From the NCBI RefSeq assembly GCF_002127325.2, contig NC_035446.2:153318629-153382628 (forward strand): a stretch of DNA of 64,000 nt, given 5' to 3'. The DNA comes from Helianthus annuus (Eukaryota; Streptophyta; Magnoliopsida; Asterales; Asteraceae). Made by a program: the position numbers and the translations under genes. Shown one piece after another: positions 10,362 through 22,636 of this stretch (its first letter is position 1; every line of letters starts with the position of its first letter). Under the pieces are notes generated by a model that was not told the DNA's origin, ran no database searches, and worked only from the letters and a program-made list of their open reading frames with translations.

Positions 10362-10631
10362 ACGGGATGACAATACGGTAGCAGTAATAATAATATAATG
10401 ATATATGTGGGTATGTGTTAAAAAAAAAAAAAAAAAACTACGGATGCATACTATTAGTATTGTAGCTTTACATTTCAGTCGGTACTGTAATTTTAATTTC
10501 TGTACTAGTGTGTATTGATGCATACTATATAAATAGAGTAAATGTCACAATGCTCGACGCTTTTGGTTAAAAAGTGCGTGTCATGTGATTGGATATATAT
10601 AAATATTATTTGTGATATTAATATTTGGTAA
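10362..10631 (+). promoter_or_regulatory. Spacer between ORF1 and gag with poly(A) run and TATA-like box
   Basis: An AT-rich stretch with AATAATAATATAATG is followed by an uninterrupted run of about 18 A (10420-10438), resembling a short 3' UTR with tail. TATATAAATA lies at 10526-10535, about 100 nt before the gag ATG. The block after the TATA is shared with element A (see 2138-2393). Confidence 0.5.
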
Positions 10632-13600
10632 ATGTCTAAAATTCAGATGGCCGACGCGGGAAATCAAGAAAATCTGAATAACGATAACCAGAGTAACATT
10701 AACGTGGTTAATGAGAATTCGGACAATAATAACAACGGAAACCAAATGGATAATAGTGCCGTTCAGCATATTGTGGCACAGGGAATTATAGATGCGATGC
10801 CATTTATTATTCAAACAGTTCAGGAAGCGAATAATAAAAGTAAGCATAGCAGTAAGCGACCAACTGAACTAGAAAACAGCATGAACAATGGACCCATACT
10901 TCAAGCGCCCGTTCCCAAAAGAAGAAGAACCATGCCACATGGTTGTTCTTACAAGGAATTCTGGTCCTGCAAACCAATAGAATTCTCGGGCAATGAAGGA
11001 CCCATTGCAGCTTTACGCTGGATAGAGAAAACTGAGGCAGTTCTGAAAATAAGCAAGTGTGTTAAAGAAGATAAAATAATGTTTGCTTCAAATCTGTTTA
11101 AAAATGCAGCCTTAGAATGGTGGAACACTATCCTCCAATCCAGAGGAAGTGATAGAATTTATAATATGGAATGGGAAGAATTCAAGAACATGGTAGAAAG
11201 GAAATTCTGCCCTCCCAATGAAAAAGAACAGATAGCAAATAAGTTCCTAAATCTTAGAATGACCGGGGTAGACAGTAAAGGTTACACTACCACATTCTTT
11301 GAATATGCTAGGATGGTACCAACCCTTGCATCACCAGAACCAGTGTTAATCTCCCGTTATATCTGGGGATTAATTGGGGAGATTAGGCATGTAGTCAAGG
11401 CAGCTAGACCTCAAACCATAGAAGAAGCTGTAGAACTAGCCAATACCTTGACAGATGAGTTAATCCGTACTAGGGAAGAAGATCAGAGGAAAAACTTATC
11501 CCAAAGGCTTACCCAAGAACTCCGTTCTAAGAATTTCAACCGTAGGAATGTAGGTTCTACATCTGCACCTTATTGCAAGTATTGCAAAAGGAAGCATTCT
11601 GGAAAATGCTCCATATACTGCAATTTCTGCAAAATCTCAGGTCACAAGGAAGAAGATTGCAGGAAGAAAGTCAATAGCAGGGTATGCTTCAACTGTGGGG
11701 AACCAGGTCATATCAAGACAAACTGCCCAAAATTGACCCCAGCTGCAAACAACCAGAACACTAGAAATGCTAGAGCATTTGTTTTGACTGCAGATGAAGC
11801 CAAGATGATCCCAGACGTCATTGCTGGTACGTTTTTAGTTAATGATATTTTTGCTAAAGTATTATTTGACTCTGGTGCAAACCAAAGTTTTATTAATACT
11901 TCATTTTGCAAACTCCTAAATCAATCATTAACTAAACTACCACAAGAATGTCTAGTGGAAACCGCAAATGGAGAAACTGTTAGGATTTCTGAAATCTTGC
12001 AGGGAGCAAGAATAGAAATTTTTAATCAAAAATTTATTGCAAACCTTTACCCAATGAATCTGGTTGGATTTGATGTTGTGTTAGGAATGGATTGGTTAAT
12101 AGCCAATAAAGCCAGTATTTTATGTGATCAAAAGACAATTCAATTAAAATCACCAAGAGGTGAAAAGATCTCAATTAAAGGAGATAAACCTTTTAGATCC
12201 ACTAAATTCATCTCTGTGATGAAAACTGCAAGTTGTATAAGAAAAGGATCTATAGTGTATTTGATTTCAATAATCACTAACACTAAAGGAAAAGAATTAA
12301 AAGATATCCCAGTAGTATCCCAATTTTCAGATGTCTTTCCAGAAGAATTGCCAGGACTACCGCCAGACAGGGAAGTCGAATTCAGAATTCACCTATTACC
12401 AGGAACAGCACCAATTGCTAAAGCACCTTACCGTTTAGCACCCGATGAAATGCAAGAACTGAAGAAACAATTAGACGAATTATTGGAAAAAGGATTTATA
12501 CAACCAAGTTCATCGCCATGGGGAGCACCAATATTATTTGTCAAGAAAAAGGACGGATCGATGCGTATGTGCATTGACTACCGTGAATTGAACAAAGTCA
12601 CGATTAAGAATCGGTACCCATTACCGAGGATCGATGATTTGTTTGATCAACTTCAAGGAGCTCGATTTTTCTCTAAAATCGATTTAAGATCAGGATATCA
12701 TCAATTAAAGGTACAGGAAGAGGATATTCCTAAAACCGCATTCAGAACGAGGTATGGTCATTATGAATTTACTGTCATGCCATTTGGTTTAACCAATGCC
12801 CCAGCCGCATTTATGGACATGATGAACCGAATATGTAAGCCATATTTGGATAAATTCATAATTGTCTTCATAGATGATATTCTCATTTATTCTAAAAGCA
12901 AAGAAGAGCATGCAAAGCACTTACACTTACTTTTAAGTTTATTAAGAAAAGAAAAGCTTTATGCTAAGTTTTCAAAATGCGAGTTTTGGTTAGAACAAGT
13001 GCAATTTCTCGGACATTTGGTGAATCATGAAGGAATTCATGTAGATCCAACAAAGATCGAAGCAATTACTAAATGGAAAACCCCTGAGTCACCAACTGAG
13101 GTTAGAAGTTTCTTAGGATTGGCCGATTATTATAGAAGATTTATTCGAGATTTTTCTAGAATAGCCATTCCTTTAACTAAGTTAACCTGTAAATCTGTTA
13201 AGTTTGAATGGGGACCAAAACAAGAAGAAGCCTTTAGAATCCTTAAGCAAAGATTAACCCATACACCCATACTAGCATTACCAGAAGGAACTGAAAACTT
13301 TGTAGTCTTTTGTGACGCTTCTAAGTTAGGTTATGGATGCGTATTGATGCAACGTCAAAAGGTTATAGCTTATGCATCTAGACAACTTAAGAGTCATGAA
13401 GGAAATTATTCGACCCATGATTTGGAATTAGGAGCCATAATTTTTGCCCTTAAGATTTGGAGACATTATCTCTATGGTAGTAAGTTTACCATATTCACTG
13501 ATCATAAAAGTTTAAGATATGTTTTTGGGCAAAAAGAGCTGAATATGAGACAAAGACGTTGGATGGAATTGCTTAGTGATTATGACTGCGATATTCAGTA

Positions 13601-15122
13601 TCATGCAGGAAAAGCCAATGTGGTGGCTGACGCTTTAAGTCGAAAATATTATGAAAAGCCAAAAAGAATACGTTCTCTTAAATTAAATCTGCAAGTAGAT
13701 TTAAACGAACATATTAGAAAAGCACAAGAATCAGTAATCAAGGAAGATACTGAAAAATTAAAGGGAATGATTAAGGAATTAGAACAAGGAACGGATGGAA
13801 TTTGGAGGTTCCATAAAAAGAGAATGTGGATACCTAAATTAGGAAATTTACGTTACCGTATATTAGAAGAAGCCCATAAATCTAAATATACGATGCATCC
13901 AGGAAGTGATAAAATGTACCAGGATTTAAGAAAAAATTTCTGGTGGATAGGAATGAAAAAGGATATAGCAGTTTATGTTTCTAAATGTTTAACTTGCTCA
14001 CAAGTTAAAGCTGAACACCAGAAACCCTCAGGTTTATTACAACAATTAGAAATACCAGTTTGGAAGTGGGAATTGATAACAATGGATTTTGTTACCAAAT
14101 TGCCTAAAACAAGGAAAGGAAATGATACAATCTGGGTGATTGTAGATAGGTTAACCAAGTCAGCTCATTTCTTACCAATAAAGGAAACCTTTAGTATGGA
14201 ACAATTAGCCAAATTGTATGTAAATGAAATCGTTTCTTTACATGGCATACCTTTATCAATTGTTTCTGATAGAGATAGCCGTTTTACTTCTCATTTTTGG
14301 TCAAGTTTTCAAAGAGCAATGGGAACTAAGCTAAACCTAAGCACCGCTTATCATCCTCAAACGGACGGACAAAGCGAAAGAACAATTCAGACGATGGAGG
14401 ACATGCTTAGAGCTTGTGTAATTGATTTCGGAGGTAATTGGGACGAACACTTACCTTTGATAGAATTTTCTTATAATAACAGTTATCACACAAGTATCAA
14501 TGCTGCACCATTCGAAGCACTTTATGGACGAAAGTGCAGAACCCCAGTCTGTTGGGCAGAAATTGGAGAAAAGCAACTATCTGGACCCGAGATAGTACAA
14601 GAAACAACCAATAAAATTATTCGAGTCAAGGAACGACTGAAAGCAGCACGTGATCGACAAAAGAGTTATGCCGATAACAGACGTAAACCCTTAGAATTTC
14701 AAGAAGGAGATAAAGTATTATTGAAAGTTTCACCCTGGAAAGGAGTGGTAAGATTCATCAAAAGAGGAAAGCTAAGTCCCAGGTATATTGGACCTTTTGA
14801 AATTATCCGAAGAATAGGACCTGTAGCTTATCAGCTACGACTGCCAGAGGAAATGGCAGGAATACATGATGTGTTTCATGTATCCAATCTTAAAAAGTGT
14901 TTAGCTGACGAATCGCTCGTAGTATCTCTCAAAGATATAGAGATAAATGAGCAACTCAAGTTTGTGGAGAAGCCTCTACAAATTGAAGATAGGAAAATTA
15001 AGAATCTCAAACATAAAAGACTAGTTCTGGTCAAAGTGAAATGGAATTCCAAAAGAGGACCCGAGTACACATGGGAACTTGAATCGGAAATGAAAAAGAA
15101 ATATCCACACTTGTTCCAGTAG
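10632..15122 (+). CDS. Gag-pol polyprotein of element E
   Basis: A single open frame of 1496 codons. Gag domain with the [11 protein letters not shown] block (about 115-130) and core helices to about 280. CCHC-type knuckles at about 313-366, including [14 protein letters not shown] and [14 protein letters not shown]. Aspartic protease DSGA at about 412. Reverse transcriptase about 590-790 with FIDDIL catalytic motif near 746. RNase H about 885-1020 with CDAS near 893 and TDHKSL near 955. Integrase with an HHCC zinc-binding region (about 1082-1121, CLTC) and the D-D-E triad (MDF near 1150, SDRD near 1212, SER near 1247). The C-terminal tail to KKYPHLFQ resembles the degenerate chromodomain-like end of Tekay/Del elements. 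No stop or frameshift was seen. The start is the first in-frame ATG and aligns with the gag start of A. It would make all proteins for virus-like particle formation, cDNA synthesis and integration. Confidence 0.95.
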   Translation: MSKIQMADAGNQENLNNDNQSNINVVNENSDNNNNGNQMDNSAVQHIVAQGIIDAMPFIIQTVQEANNKSKHSSKRPTELENSMNNGPILQAPVPKRRRTMPHGCSYKEFWSCKPIEFSGNEGPIAALRWIEKTEAVLKISKCVKEDKIMFASNLFKNAALEWWNTILQSRGSDRIYNMEWEEFKNMVERKFCPPNEKEQIANKFLNLRMTGVDSKGYTTTFFEYARMVPTLASPEPVLISRYIWGLIGEIRHVVKAARPQTIEEAVELANTLTDELIRTREEDQRKNLSQRLTQELRSKNFNRRNVGSTSAPYCKYCKRKHSGKCSIYCNFCKISGHKEEDCRKKVNSRVCFNCGEPGHIKTNCPKLTPAANNQNTRNARAFVLTADEAKMIPDVIAGTFLVNDIFAKVLFDSGANQSFINTSFCKLLNQSLTKLPQECLVETANGETVRISEILQGARIEIFNQKFIANLYPMNLVGFDVVLGMDWLIANKASILCDQKTIQLKSPRGEKISIKGDKPFRSTKFISVMKTASCIRKGSIVYLISIITNTKGKELKDIPVVSQFSDVFPEELPGLPPDREVEFRIHLLPGTAPIAKAPYRLAPDEMQELKKQLDELLEKGFIQPSSSPWGAPILFVKKKDGSMRMCIDYRELNKVTIKNRYPLPRIDDLFDQLQGARFFSKIDLRSGYHQLKVQEEDIPKTAFRTRYGHYEFTVMPFGLTNAPAAFMDMMNRICKPYLDKFIIVFIDDILIYSKSKEEHAKHLHLLLSLLRKEKLYAKFSKCEFWLEQVQFLGHLVNHEGIHVDPTKIEAITKWKTPESPTEVRSFLGLADYYRRFIRDFSRIAIPLTKLTCKSVKFEWGPKQEEAFRILKQRLTHTPILALPEGTENFVVFCDASKLGYGCVLMQRQKVIAYASRQLKSHEGNYSTHDLELGAIIFALKIWRHYLYGSKFTIFTDHKSLRYVFGQKELNMRQRRWMELLSDYDCDIQYHAGKANVVADALSRKYYEKPKRIRSLKLNLQVDLNEHIRKAQESVIKEDTEKLKGMIKELEQGTDGIWRFHKKRMWIPKLGNLRYRILEEAHKSKYTMHPGSDKMYQDLRKNFWWIGMKKDIAVYVSKCLTCSQVKAEHQKPSGLLQQLEIPVWKWELITMDFVTKLPKTRKGNDTIWVIVDRLTKSAHFLPIKETFSMEQLAKLYVNEIVSLHGIPLSIVSDRDSRFTSHFWSSFQRAMGTKLNLSTAYHPQTDGQSERTIQTMEDMLRACVIDFGGNWDEHLPLIEFSYNNSYHTSINAAPFEALYGRKCRTPVCWAEIGEKQLSGPEIVQETTNKIIRVKERLKAARDRQKSYADNRRKPLEFQEGDKVLLKVSPWKGVVRFIKRGKLSPRYIGPFEIIRRIGPVAYQLRLPEEMAGIHDVFHVSNLKKCLADESLVVSLKDIEINEQLKFVEKPLQIEDRKIKNLKHKRLVLVKVKWNSKRGPEYTWELESEMKKKYPHLFQ

Positions 15123-15146
15123 ATCTCGAGGACGAGCTCTAAAACA

Positions 15147-15158
15147 AGGTGGGGAGGA
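15147..15158 (+). other. Polypurine tract of E
   Basis: AAGGTGGGGAGGA directly abuts the 3' LTR start at 15159. It is expected to prime plus-strand cDNA. Confidence 0.9.
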
Positions 15159-16525
15159 TATAACAACCCTCGGTAAAACCGACATTCTCATAATAATTCC
15201 GACACCCTAATACATCTTTAAATATATCAACTTGTCTTTATATGCACCCCGTATGTGAAAACCGAGCCCGAAAATAGATTATACTATATAAAATAAATAA
15301 AAAACAAAATTTGTTAAACTGAGGCGGGCCGCGTAGGGCCTCACCTCAAGTTCATGCGGGCCGCGCGAATAGGAAAACCTGATATCGCCAAAACCATAAG
15401 CCCAAGCGGGCCGCGTACATGTTTGGTCTAGCTGATGCGGGCCGCGAGCGACCCAAATTGTGGCATAACCCGGTGCGGCCACGTGTCCAACTCGTGTCGA
15501 GCCTATAGGGTGACCCAGCCAAGCTACGCCATTGACCTAAGTCAATGCGGGCCGCGTAAGGCCTGGCCAAACTTCACGCGGGCCGCGAGAAACCTCGGAT
15601 CAGACACTATAAATAGAAGGCAACGGCCTTCAGTCCGTTTCGTTCAATTTTCTTTCTGTCTCTCTACACTTTTAAATAGTGGGCATTATACCCGAGTCCA
15701 ATACCCCCTAAATTAGCGAGGTTCTGCTACGATGTAAGTATTATAACCCCTGGAGACGTATTAGATACGCTGCCCGATTGATCTAGGGTTCCGTAACGGC
15801 TGTCGTGGTTCTGCCCGACGTAGTCGTTGGAATGCCGTCTCGGGGAGGGTATTACTAATGTTAAAATGGGTTATTATACTAACACACGTGCATTTGTGTA
15901 AATTATAGATATTCACCAGGAAATCATAAAGGAAAACCCTAAAATAGCAATGTGAGTAATCTCCTTTTTGTTAACAGTTTTTACAAAACCTTAACCTTTT
16001 TACAATGCAATTTAGCAGTGATTGAGTCTTTGTAATTCTACAATTACTGCCGGTATGTTGGGGTTTTGTATAAAAAATGTGAGTAACGTTACCATTGGAC
16101 GAAGAGTTAGCCAATGGGTAATATGACCCTCAGTCAGACGTGACACTACTGAATGAGTAATTGGGTAGATGGAAACATTGTAATCGCCCTCAATACTGTT
16201 TAAAGGTAACAAAATGTGAAAGCCAAACTAGAAGCCAGCTGGACAGCACTGAAGGCTTGGAAAAGTGGCTATAAAAGTTACCTAAATAAAAGAAAGCGTT
16301 TATTTCAATAAAGTGGGATTTATCCCTGTAATTTAGTGTGTAATAAAAACTTGGGTTTCACCCATGTGTTTGATATTATAAAATAAGGTGGTTTACTCTG
16401 ATTTAAACATTTCCTAACTACGGTCCTGATGAAATTTCCGCTGCCAAATAAATTAATAACGTGATACCACCGCAACTGGCTCACGGCCGCCTGTTCCCGG
16501 GAGAGAAGGATCGGGGGTTGTGACA
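15159..16525 (+). repeat. 3' LTR of element E
   Basis: Same length as the 5' LTR. The differences I noticed are near the end (tcctg versus tcctc, cacgg versus cactg, agaagg versus agaggg). It carries the same repeat array, TATA and donor. It ends TTGTGACA, followed by target duplicate ATACG. Confidence 0.95.
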
Positions 16526-16775
16526 ATACGTCAGTTTACACTGGTAAATACAATTTAACTGACTCATTTTGAAAATGTTTAAAATCGATTTAAATGCCCG
16601 TGGCACAAAACTTTTTATAACTTGGGATAATTATTTGCTTAATAATCTTGTAAAAGAATTACATGTCTGTTATGCGTTCAGTTGCCCGGGTCGTGCCGGG
16701 TTAAAGATTAATAGACACACCAATTAATATAATTCCGTCGCGAGACTTCTCTCGACCGACGATTATACTTTATTG
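16526..16775 (-). mobile_element. 3' LTR of D, piece 2
   Basis: This stretch continues D's 3' LTR between E and F. Its reverse complement corresponds to about 55680-55935 of solo LTR J. It starts with the ATACG copy and ends with TATTG, the target duplication of F. Confidence 0.85.
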
Positions 16776-19424
16776 TGTAACGCCTCGTAATTTCGCACTT
16801 AGATCATATTCGTATTCTATTTTCGAGGCGTTAACCATAATAAAATTCATATTTTATACATATTTGTTTTTCATACAATCGATTTTTATTTATTTATTTT
16901 AAATACGTATTTTTACCGAAAACGACGATCGTACGCACAACAACGACTTCTGACGTACATTTTACGTGTTTTTAACTTAAAATAATATACTACGACCTTC
17001 CACGACATTCGGATTCGAATACAGGCTTCAGAAGTGTGTCGGGCCGCGCGAATCACAAAGAATGGGCTTGTGGGCCTTGGGCCCAAGCCCACGTGCGAAA
17101 CCCTAACTATTTAACCATCCCAACTCCATCTCCTTCATTTCACTAGACCCTAGCCACTATACACCGCCCCCCTCTTTCTCTGCCATCTCCGGTGACCGGA
17201 GCCGGGATCCGACCTGTCTCCGGCGCTGCTTTCTGTCCGGCGACTCACCAGCACAACAACACCCCCCCCCCCCCGCGTTCATTCTCCTTGCTCGAAGATG
17301 ACCCGCCGGCCACCACTATGGGTGGCGGCGCTGGACGGTGAACCGCTCACGGTGGCGGTGGTGAGTCGGAACGCCGGCAATAGCCCCCCCTTAACCTGTT
17401 TTTGCTCCGGCGAGACTCCCCCTTCTCCGATCGATGTGCTCGGCCGACCACCACCCACACCCTGTGTGGTGAAGTGGTGCGATGACGAGGAAGCGAGAGC
17501 GGCGGCAGAGCCGCCGGTGGTCACTGGCAGCGGTGGAGGTCAACATCAGTCAATGTCTCAGCTCTGTGTCTCGATTCGACAAACTTTCCGGTAACCATCT
17601 CCCTCATCTTTCCTCAATTCCTGCAAATTTGAAGATGGTTATGTTTATACCAAGTCTGATGATGTTCGGTTCCTAGTTGTTTATCGGTTGGTTCAGCTTC
17701 CGGGCTCGGGTTTGGTTCACCGCGGTACAGACTAGATGGTCAAGTGCTCGGATTACGTTCAGATTCGATGTTCGGTTCATTTTTCAGTCTATGGGTCAGC
17801 TTTGGTTCATAGCCAGTTTCGGTTCAGGTTACTCTTGGTTGGGTCTCGGCTTTTGCTTCTATTCAAGTCTCATAAATCCCCTTGTTATCTAGCAGGTTCG
17901 GGTCAACAGTCGGATTTCGGTTCGGTGTCCGGTCAAACAGTCAACATCAGGTCAAACTTGGTCATAACGGGTCAACTATCGGTCCGAGATTTGGTATGCA
18001 CTTAAGCGACGCAAAATTTTATTTTATTTTTTTGTTGTTTATAAACACTAATTACTCGAATTTGTTCACTAATCATGTTTTGAAACTTGTATAAATACAC
18101 GTATTTTCGTTATATAACTCGTATAAAATGTTCATTGATTGTTGAATTTTGGCAAATAAATCGACAACATGTGTTGTTGGGATCGTCCAAAAACAGAGGA
18201 AACTCTGCCCGTTTTTTTTCGTAAAATTCCGTGAAACAAAACGTGTTTATATGTAAACTAAAGTTTGTTATACATTATACATTTTTTTACATGTTTATAT
18301 AAACCAAAATTTATTTTCTTAAACCAATTTTTGAATTAGTAAGTATAATTCAAATCCAAAAGCTTTATTGATTAACTCCGTCTTTAAATAAAACCTTCAA
18401 TATTGAATTAACATAGCCACTCAACGAAATTATTACCATTCTTTTATAACCCTAATGTTAATTTTTACGATAAAATAAAATATTTAAATATTTAATCTAT
18501 AAGCAATAAATATTAGAATTTCTTATTTTCCTTACCTATAAATAATAGTGAGTTCGCGATATTTTGAATATCTAGGTCAAATACTCTCGTTCGTTCTCTT
18601 GAATTGTTTCAAACCTTACTCGTGCGTTATTTCACTAGGAGTCGCAATCATAACCACTCTTAATCTCGAAACATTGGTGTTCCATCCTTCTAATCTTACG
18701 CTCGTCAATACTTGGATAATCGGAAGACTTAGCAAAACGGTGAGTATACTCGTATTCCCCCTTTTTACTTTTACCACTTTTGGGGTGTAACATGTTTACT
18801 TATCAAAAACTTACACATGAACATTTTGGTTAAACACATGAACATTCCTATAACATGCTTGTATACGTGATGGCTTGATACTTTAAACTTGGGTGAATCT
18901 TATGTGTTGAACTTATCATTAACTTCGTACGAGCCTAACCGTGACATATGTAGCGCTATAGGATTAACGACCCGCCTCTACTGAAACTTTGGTTATGTCA
19001 TGAGCAAGTTGCGTTTTCTTGGTTTGATAATGTTAGACACATGCCATATTTAATGTTTATCTTGAATCGCATGCTTGCTATGAGGAATTGTTCACACTTT
19101 TATCTTATGCTATGTATGTACCAAACTTGTATACTCGCCTTTGCTTTTGCATTGACTTTATTTTAACATGTTACAGGTGGACGTCGACGATGCATGGAAT
19201 TTAGTAGGATGCTTAGATACACACTTAAAAAGAAATGTATTCATATTGTATTATTTTATTATTCATGTTGTTGTATTTGTTTCAAAAGCCTTGTAATTGA
19301 TCCTTTAGAAATGAAATGAAATGATTATTTAAATACTTGTCACAATTATTAGCGTTATGATGTCTCGAGCAATCTTCACACTTCGTCTCATCCCGATGTT
19401 TCCGCCATTGGTTGGGGTGTGACA
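16776..19424 (+). repeat. 5' LTR of element F
   Basis: It begins TGTAACGCCTCG and ends GGGGTGTGACA. It contains one GGGCCGCGCG motif (about 17041), a GC-rich stretch (about 17160-17540) with a poly-C run, and several short open frames copied in the 3' LTR. Those frames (17298-17594, 17677-17892 and others) have no homology I recognise and are not annotated as genes. Confidence 0.95.
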
Positions 19425-19427
19425 GAT

Positions 19428-19440
19428 TGGTATCAGAGCC
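19428..19440 (+). other. Primer-binding site of F
   Basis: TGGTATCAGAGCC lies 3 nt after the LTR end; Met-tRNA type. Confidence 0.95.
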
Positions 19441-22400
19441 ATAACTATAGGGAATTAGGAAAAGTAGGAATGCTTTAACCTAGTCTATAGTTTAGAGCTT
19501 TATTCTCGTGTATCGCTTGAAACTACTTGCATGCTACTTTACTCGCTTCTCATATATTCGCCTTGACTTTTAAACATATAAGTCGCTTGTGTGTTAATAT
19601 TTGAATTGCTATTCTTATGTGTCAATACTCGTTTACTATGTGTCGATACTTTGATTTATTGATCTATTCTTTGTGTGTTATTCTCAACATGCCTTTTATG
19701 TGCTTATACTTGTTCGTTATTTCCTTTAACATACGCCTTTTTACAAGGCATTTTACTCGATTTTTTTCTTAAACTCGAAAACACTCATATTATACGAACG
19801 AGACGAGTTTACCACAATAGGCGTGAAACCCACAATTTGGTAAACGACTCTCACCCCGCTTGATTCTATTTTTCGCAAGAAATTCACCATTAAGTTAGGA
19901 GTGAAATCCACATCTTAACGGAAATTTCAAATCTCAAATTCTAGTGGACCCTCGTCAAAGTGTTGAAATTAAATTTTGACCCGACGAGTACCAACCACAC
20001 TTAGGATACGAAATCGCCAAGTTAGGGGTGAAACCCGCACCTTGTCGACTAGTTCCACTCCTTGATATTTTTTTTAAAATCCCGCCAAGTCTCGAAATTT
20101 CGATTGATTTGGGACATGTAGTAACCGGAAGGGTAAATACCGTTAACCGACTTGTCGGCGAGAGTATTCCACCTATTAGGCCAAAGCATGCTCCCCAAAC
20201 TCGAAAGATTTTTCGACCACTTTGGTTAGTCAACGTTTCATTTTGGAACCCTCCGAGTTTCCTTTTATCAAACTCACGCTTTATTATCTTCGATCTTTTG
20301 TCAATTTTGAACCGTTTTGAGATTTCACTTTTACGCATACATTATACTATTACTTTTCATATGGTTATGCATCACTAGCATGTAATTTTCTCGTAATTTT
20401 ATTTACTTTTTTTTTTTGTAACAACAAGTGGAAACATATCGTCGAGATAGGGGTGATTTCCTTACCTTGACGATTAACTCCGCTTCTTTTTCTCATCTTA
20501 CAACGACCTAACCAATGGGTTAGGGGTGATTCCCTTACCTAGGTGGTCGTTACCGATACTTTATTTTAATAGACTATGTTATGTAAACACGATCATTTAT
20601 ACATCTAAATCGTTTATCATTAGTCAAATCCCTAATTATTTCAAAATGCATTGTTTAAATGAACAAACTTCTTATCCTACAATCTATATTTTCATATAGC
20701 TTACACAGGTGAAATTTTAACTTTTCCGTAGACACTTGTTTCTCAATATTCAAAACTTCACGAAATACTACTCGTCAACCTAGTCGGTCTAACAAATCCA
20801 TTGCCCATAAAATTTTGTATTCAACATAACTATTGAAACACTTATAAAATATTACAAATATTATTCGACATTTACTAAAAATTCTTTCAAAAGCAATAAA
20901 ACATTTTATTAAAAGACGCTTTTTCAGCAAACACTAAGTCCATATACCAAATTCCTTTTTCTAAAGGATCAACTTTTCACGAAAATCCGTAAACTTCGAA
21001 ACTTTCTAATTCAAAGTTACTTAAAACGGCGCAAACTTATTAATCTCTAGAACTTTTCAAAACCTCACTCGATACGTCAATTAACTTCAAAACACGTGGG
21101 CAAGGAAACTTCATAAGGACCGACAAATTTTCAAGTTTTGTAATCTCTTTTAAAACCGTGGTAGCATTTCCATTCTTTTTTTTTTACAAAGCACGTTTCA
21201 CGTAACCAATAGCTGTTTTATATTCCCTTACATTCACAAACTAGATTCTGCATTTCATGACAACTCAATCTATTTAACTTCACGTTTTACGCAAACAACT
21301 ACGTATGCATACCATTTTATACGTTTTAGTCAATATCTCACAACAATCTCACGCGTGTCATTCGTTCACTTTTTCTTTCATACTCAAAACTTTTGATCTT
21401 TTACGCACATAAACTCGTGTATTTCGATTTATACTATAAACCAAAATCATTATTTTCTACATCCATGCTTATACATTTTACGCCTTCACTTATGTTCACA
21501 CTTACACCTTTATGTTATACTCACGATTCAAAATTCGTACGTTTTACGTTAATAAATACACTCACAATTATACACTTACGTTGTCCTTACATTCATGTCT
21601 ATACTACATTCGTATTCATATTCATATTCATACGCTTTATGTTTCCATTTGCACTTACACATCTTTGTTGCACTTATATTCATACACATATACTTTATTC
21701 ATACTTAACCTTCATGTTTTACATCTATATTCATATTCATATCTAAGCTCATACATCTTATGTTCACACTCATACTTGCACTTATACTCATACGCCTTGT
21801 GTTTACGCTTATACTCATGTTGTACTCGCATTTATACTCATTATTCATACGTTTGATGATTTTACTTATCCAAATACTACTTACACGGTTTATGTTTATG
21901 CTCATACATACATGCATATTCATACTTAAACTCATGATTCATACATTCGTAACAGTACGCGAGCGTAATCCGAGTGATTTGCTTGCGTGGGTCCCATACA
22001 TACTTAAGCTTGGACTTGCTTACATACTACATTCTTACACGTACACATTCTTAAATTTTAAATTATGTATACCCTGATTCATACACAACTAGTACAAGCT
22101 ATGCGGATCATGCGACGATCAATATAATCACGGGTGCACACGGGATTATAGTGATGGGCGTATGAGAACGATAGAGTGTACTACTGTGTATGGTAAAACA
22201 CGGAACGTAACATGACACCGAATACGAAACGGACGTTACATGGTAAAAACATGGTGGATACGCCGCTGGTACTTCCTATATATAAGTGTTTTCATCATGT
22301 TACCAAACTTTCGTAATACGTGCCATGAGAAAGTCGGTGTTTTACAGAACTTTTAGACCTAATACAAACTTTAAACAACTCACAAACGCATTATATCCGA

Positions 22401-22622
22401 TTATCCACGACGAGACCTCATTCTTAGCGCACTACTTTCGGTTACCCGATACTTATGTTATTCTTATACTCATAATCGTTTATTAGACCAATCGTTCACC
22501 CTTATACCCCAATTATCCTCTGTTGTATCAAACTCCAAAGCCTCAATTTTAAACAATCCTCCTCTGTTTGCCAAAACCCTTTCAAGTCTTCCTTCTGGAT
22601 AAATTTCGGGACGAAATTTCCT
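19441..22622 (+). mobile_element. Non-coding interior of F
   Basis: No retroelement domain is found in any frame. It contains a recurring phrase of the form TAGGGGTGAAACCCGCACCTTG at about 19819, 19889, 20015, 20440 and 20521. A cryptic simple-sequence tract of TTCATA/CTTATACTCATACG units lies at about 21480-21960. Elsewhere it is AT-rich and featureless to my eye. Confidence 0.75.
21480..21960. repeat. Cryptic TTCATA/CTCATA simple repeat tract
   Basis: Long irregular runs of TTCATATTCATA and CTTATACTCATACG give the His/Tyr/Ile-rich short open frames seen here. The low complexity argues against coding. Confidence 0.7.
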
Positions 22623-22636
22623 AAAGTAGGGGAGAC
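22623..22636 (+). other. Polypurine tract of F
   Basis: AAAGTAGGGGAGAC lies immediately before the 3' LTR start. Confidence 0.85.

Larger units (their letters stand above)
8004..16525 (+). mobile_element. Element E: complete, recently inserted Ty3/gypsy retrotransposon
   Basis: LTRs are 8004-9370 and 15159-16525, both 1367 bp with about 3 differences by eye. Target duplication ATACG lies at 7999-8003 and 16526-16530. The Met-tRNA primer site is at 9376 and a polypurine tract precedes the 3' LTR. It encodes an accessory ORF1 and an uninterrupted gag-pol. All hallmark residues checked are present, so it could be autonomous. The C-terminus ends with a chromovirus-like tail (VKVKW ... YTWE ... 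KKYPHLF), which suggests a Tekay/Del-like lineage; that placement is inference. Confidence 0.93.

Noticed and set aside
17298..17594. Pro/Ala-rich frame in the LTR of F, with a longer version at 23052-23456
   Set aside because: Frame length changes with a single-base indel between the two LTRs, so it is not maintained; composition bias explains it.
20028..20378. Overlapping frames on both strands in the interior of F
   Set aside because: No retroelement or host domain; the strands mirror each other in the recurring-phrase region.
21393..22077. Several long overlapping frames rich in His, Tyr and Ile
   Set aside because: Simple-sequence TTCATA/CTCATA tract stays open in many frames by composition.
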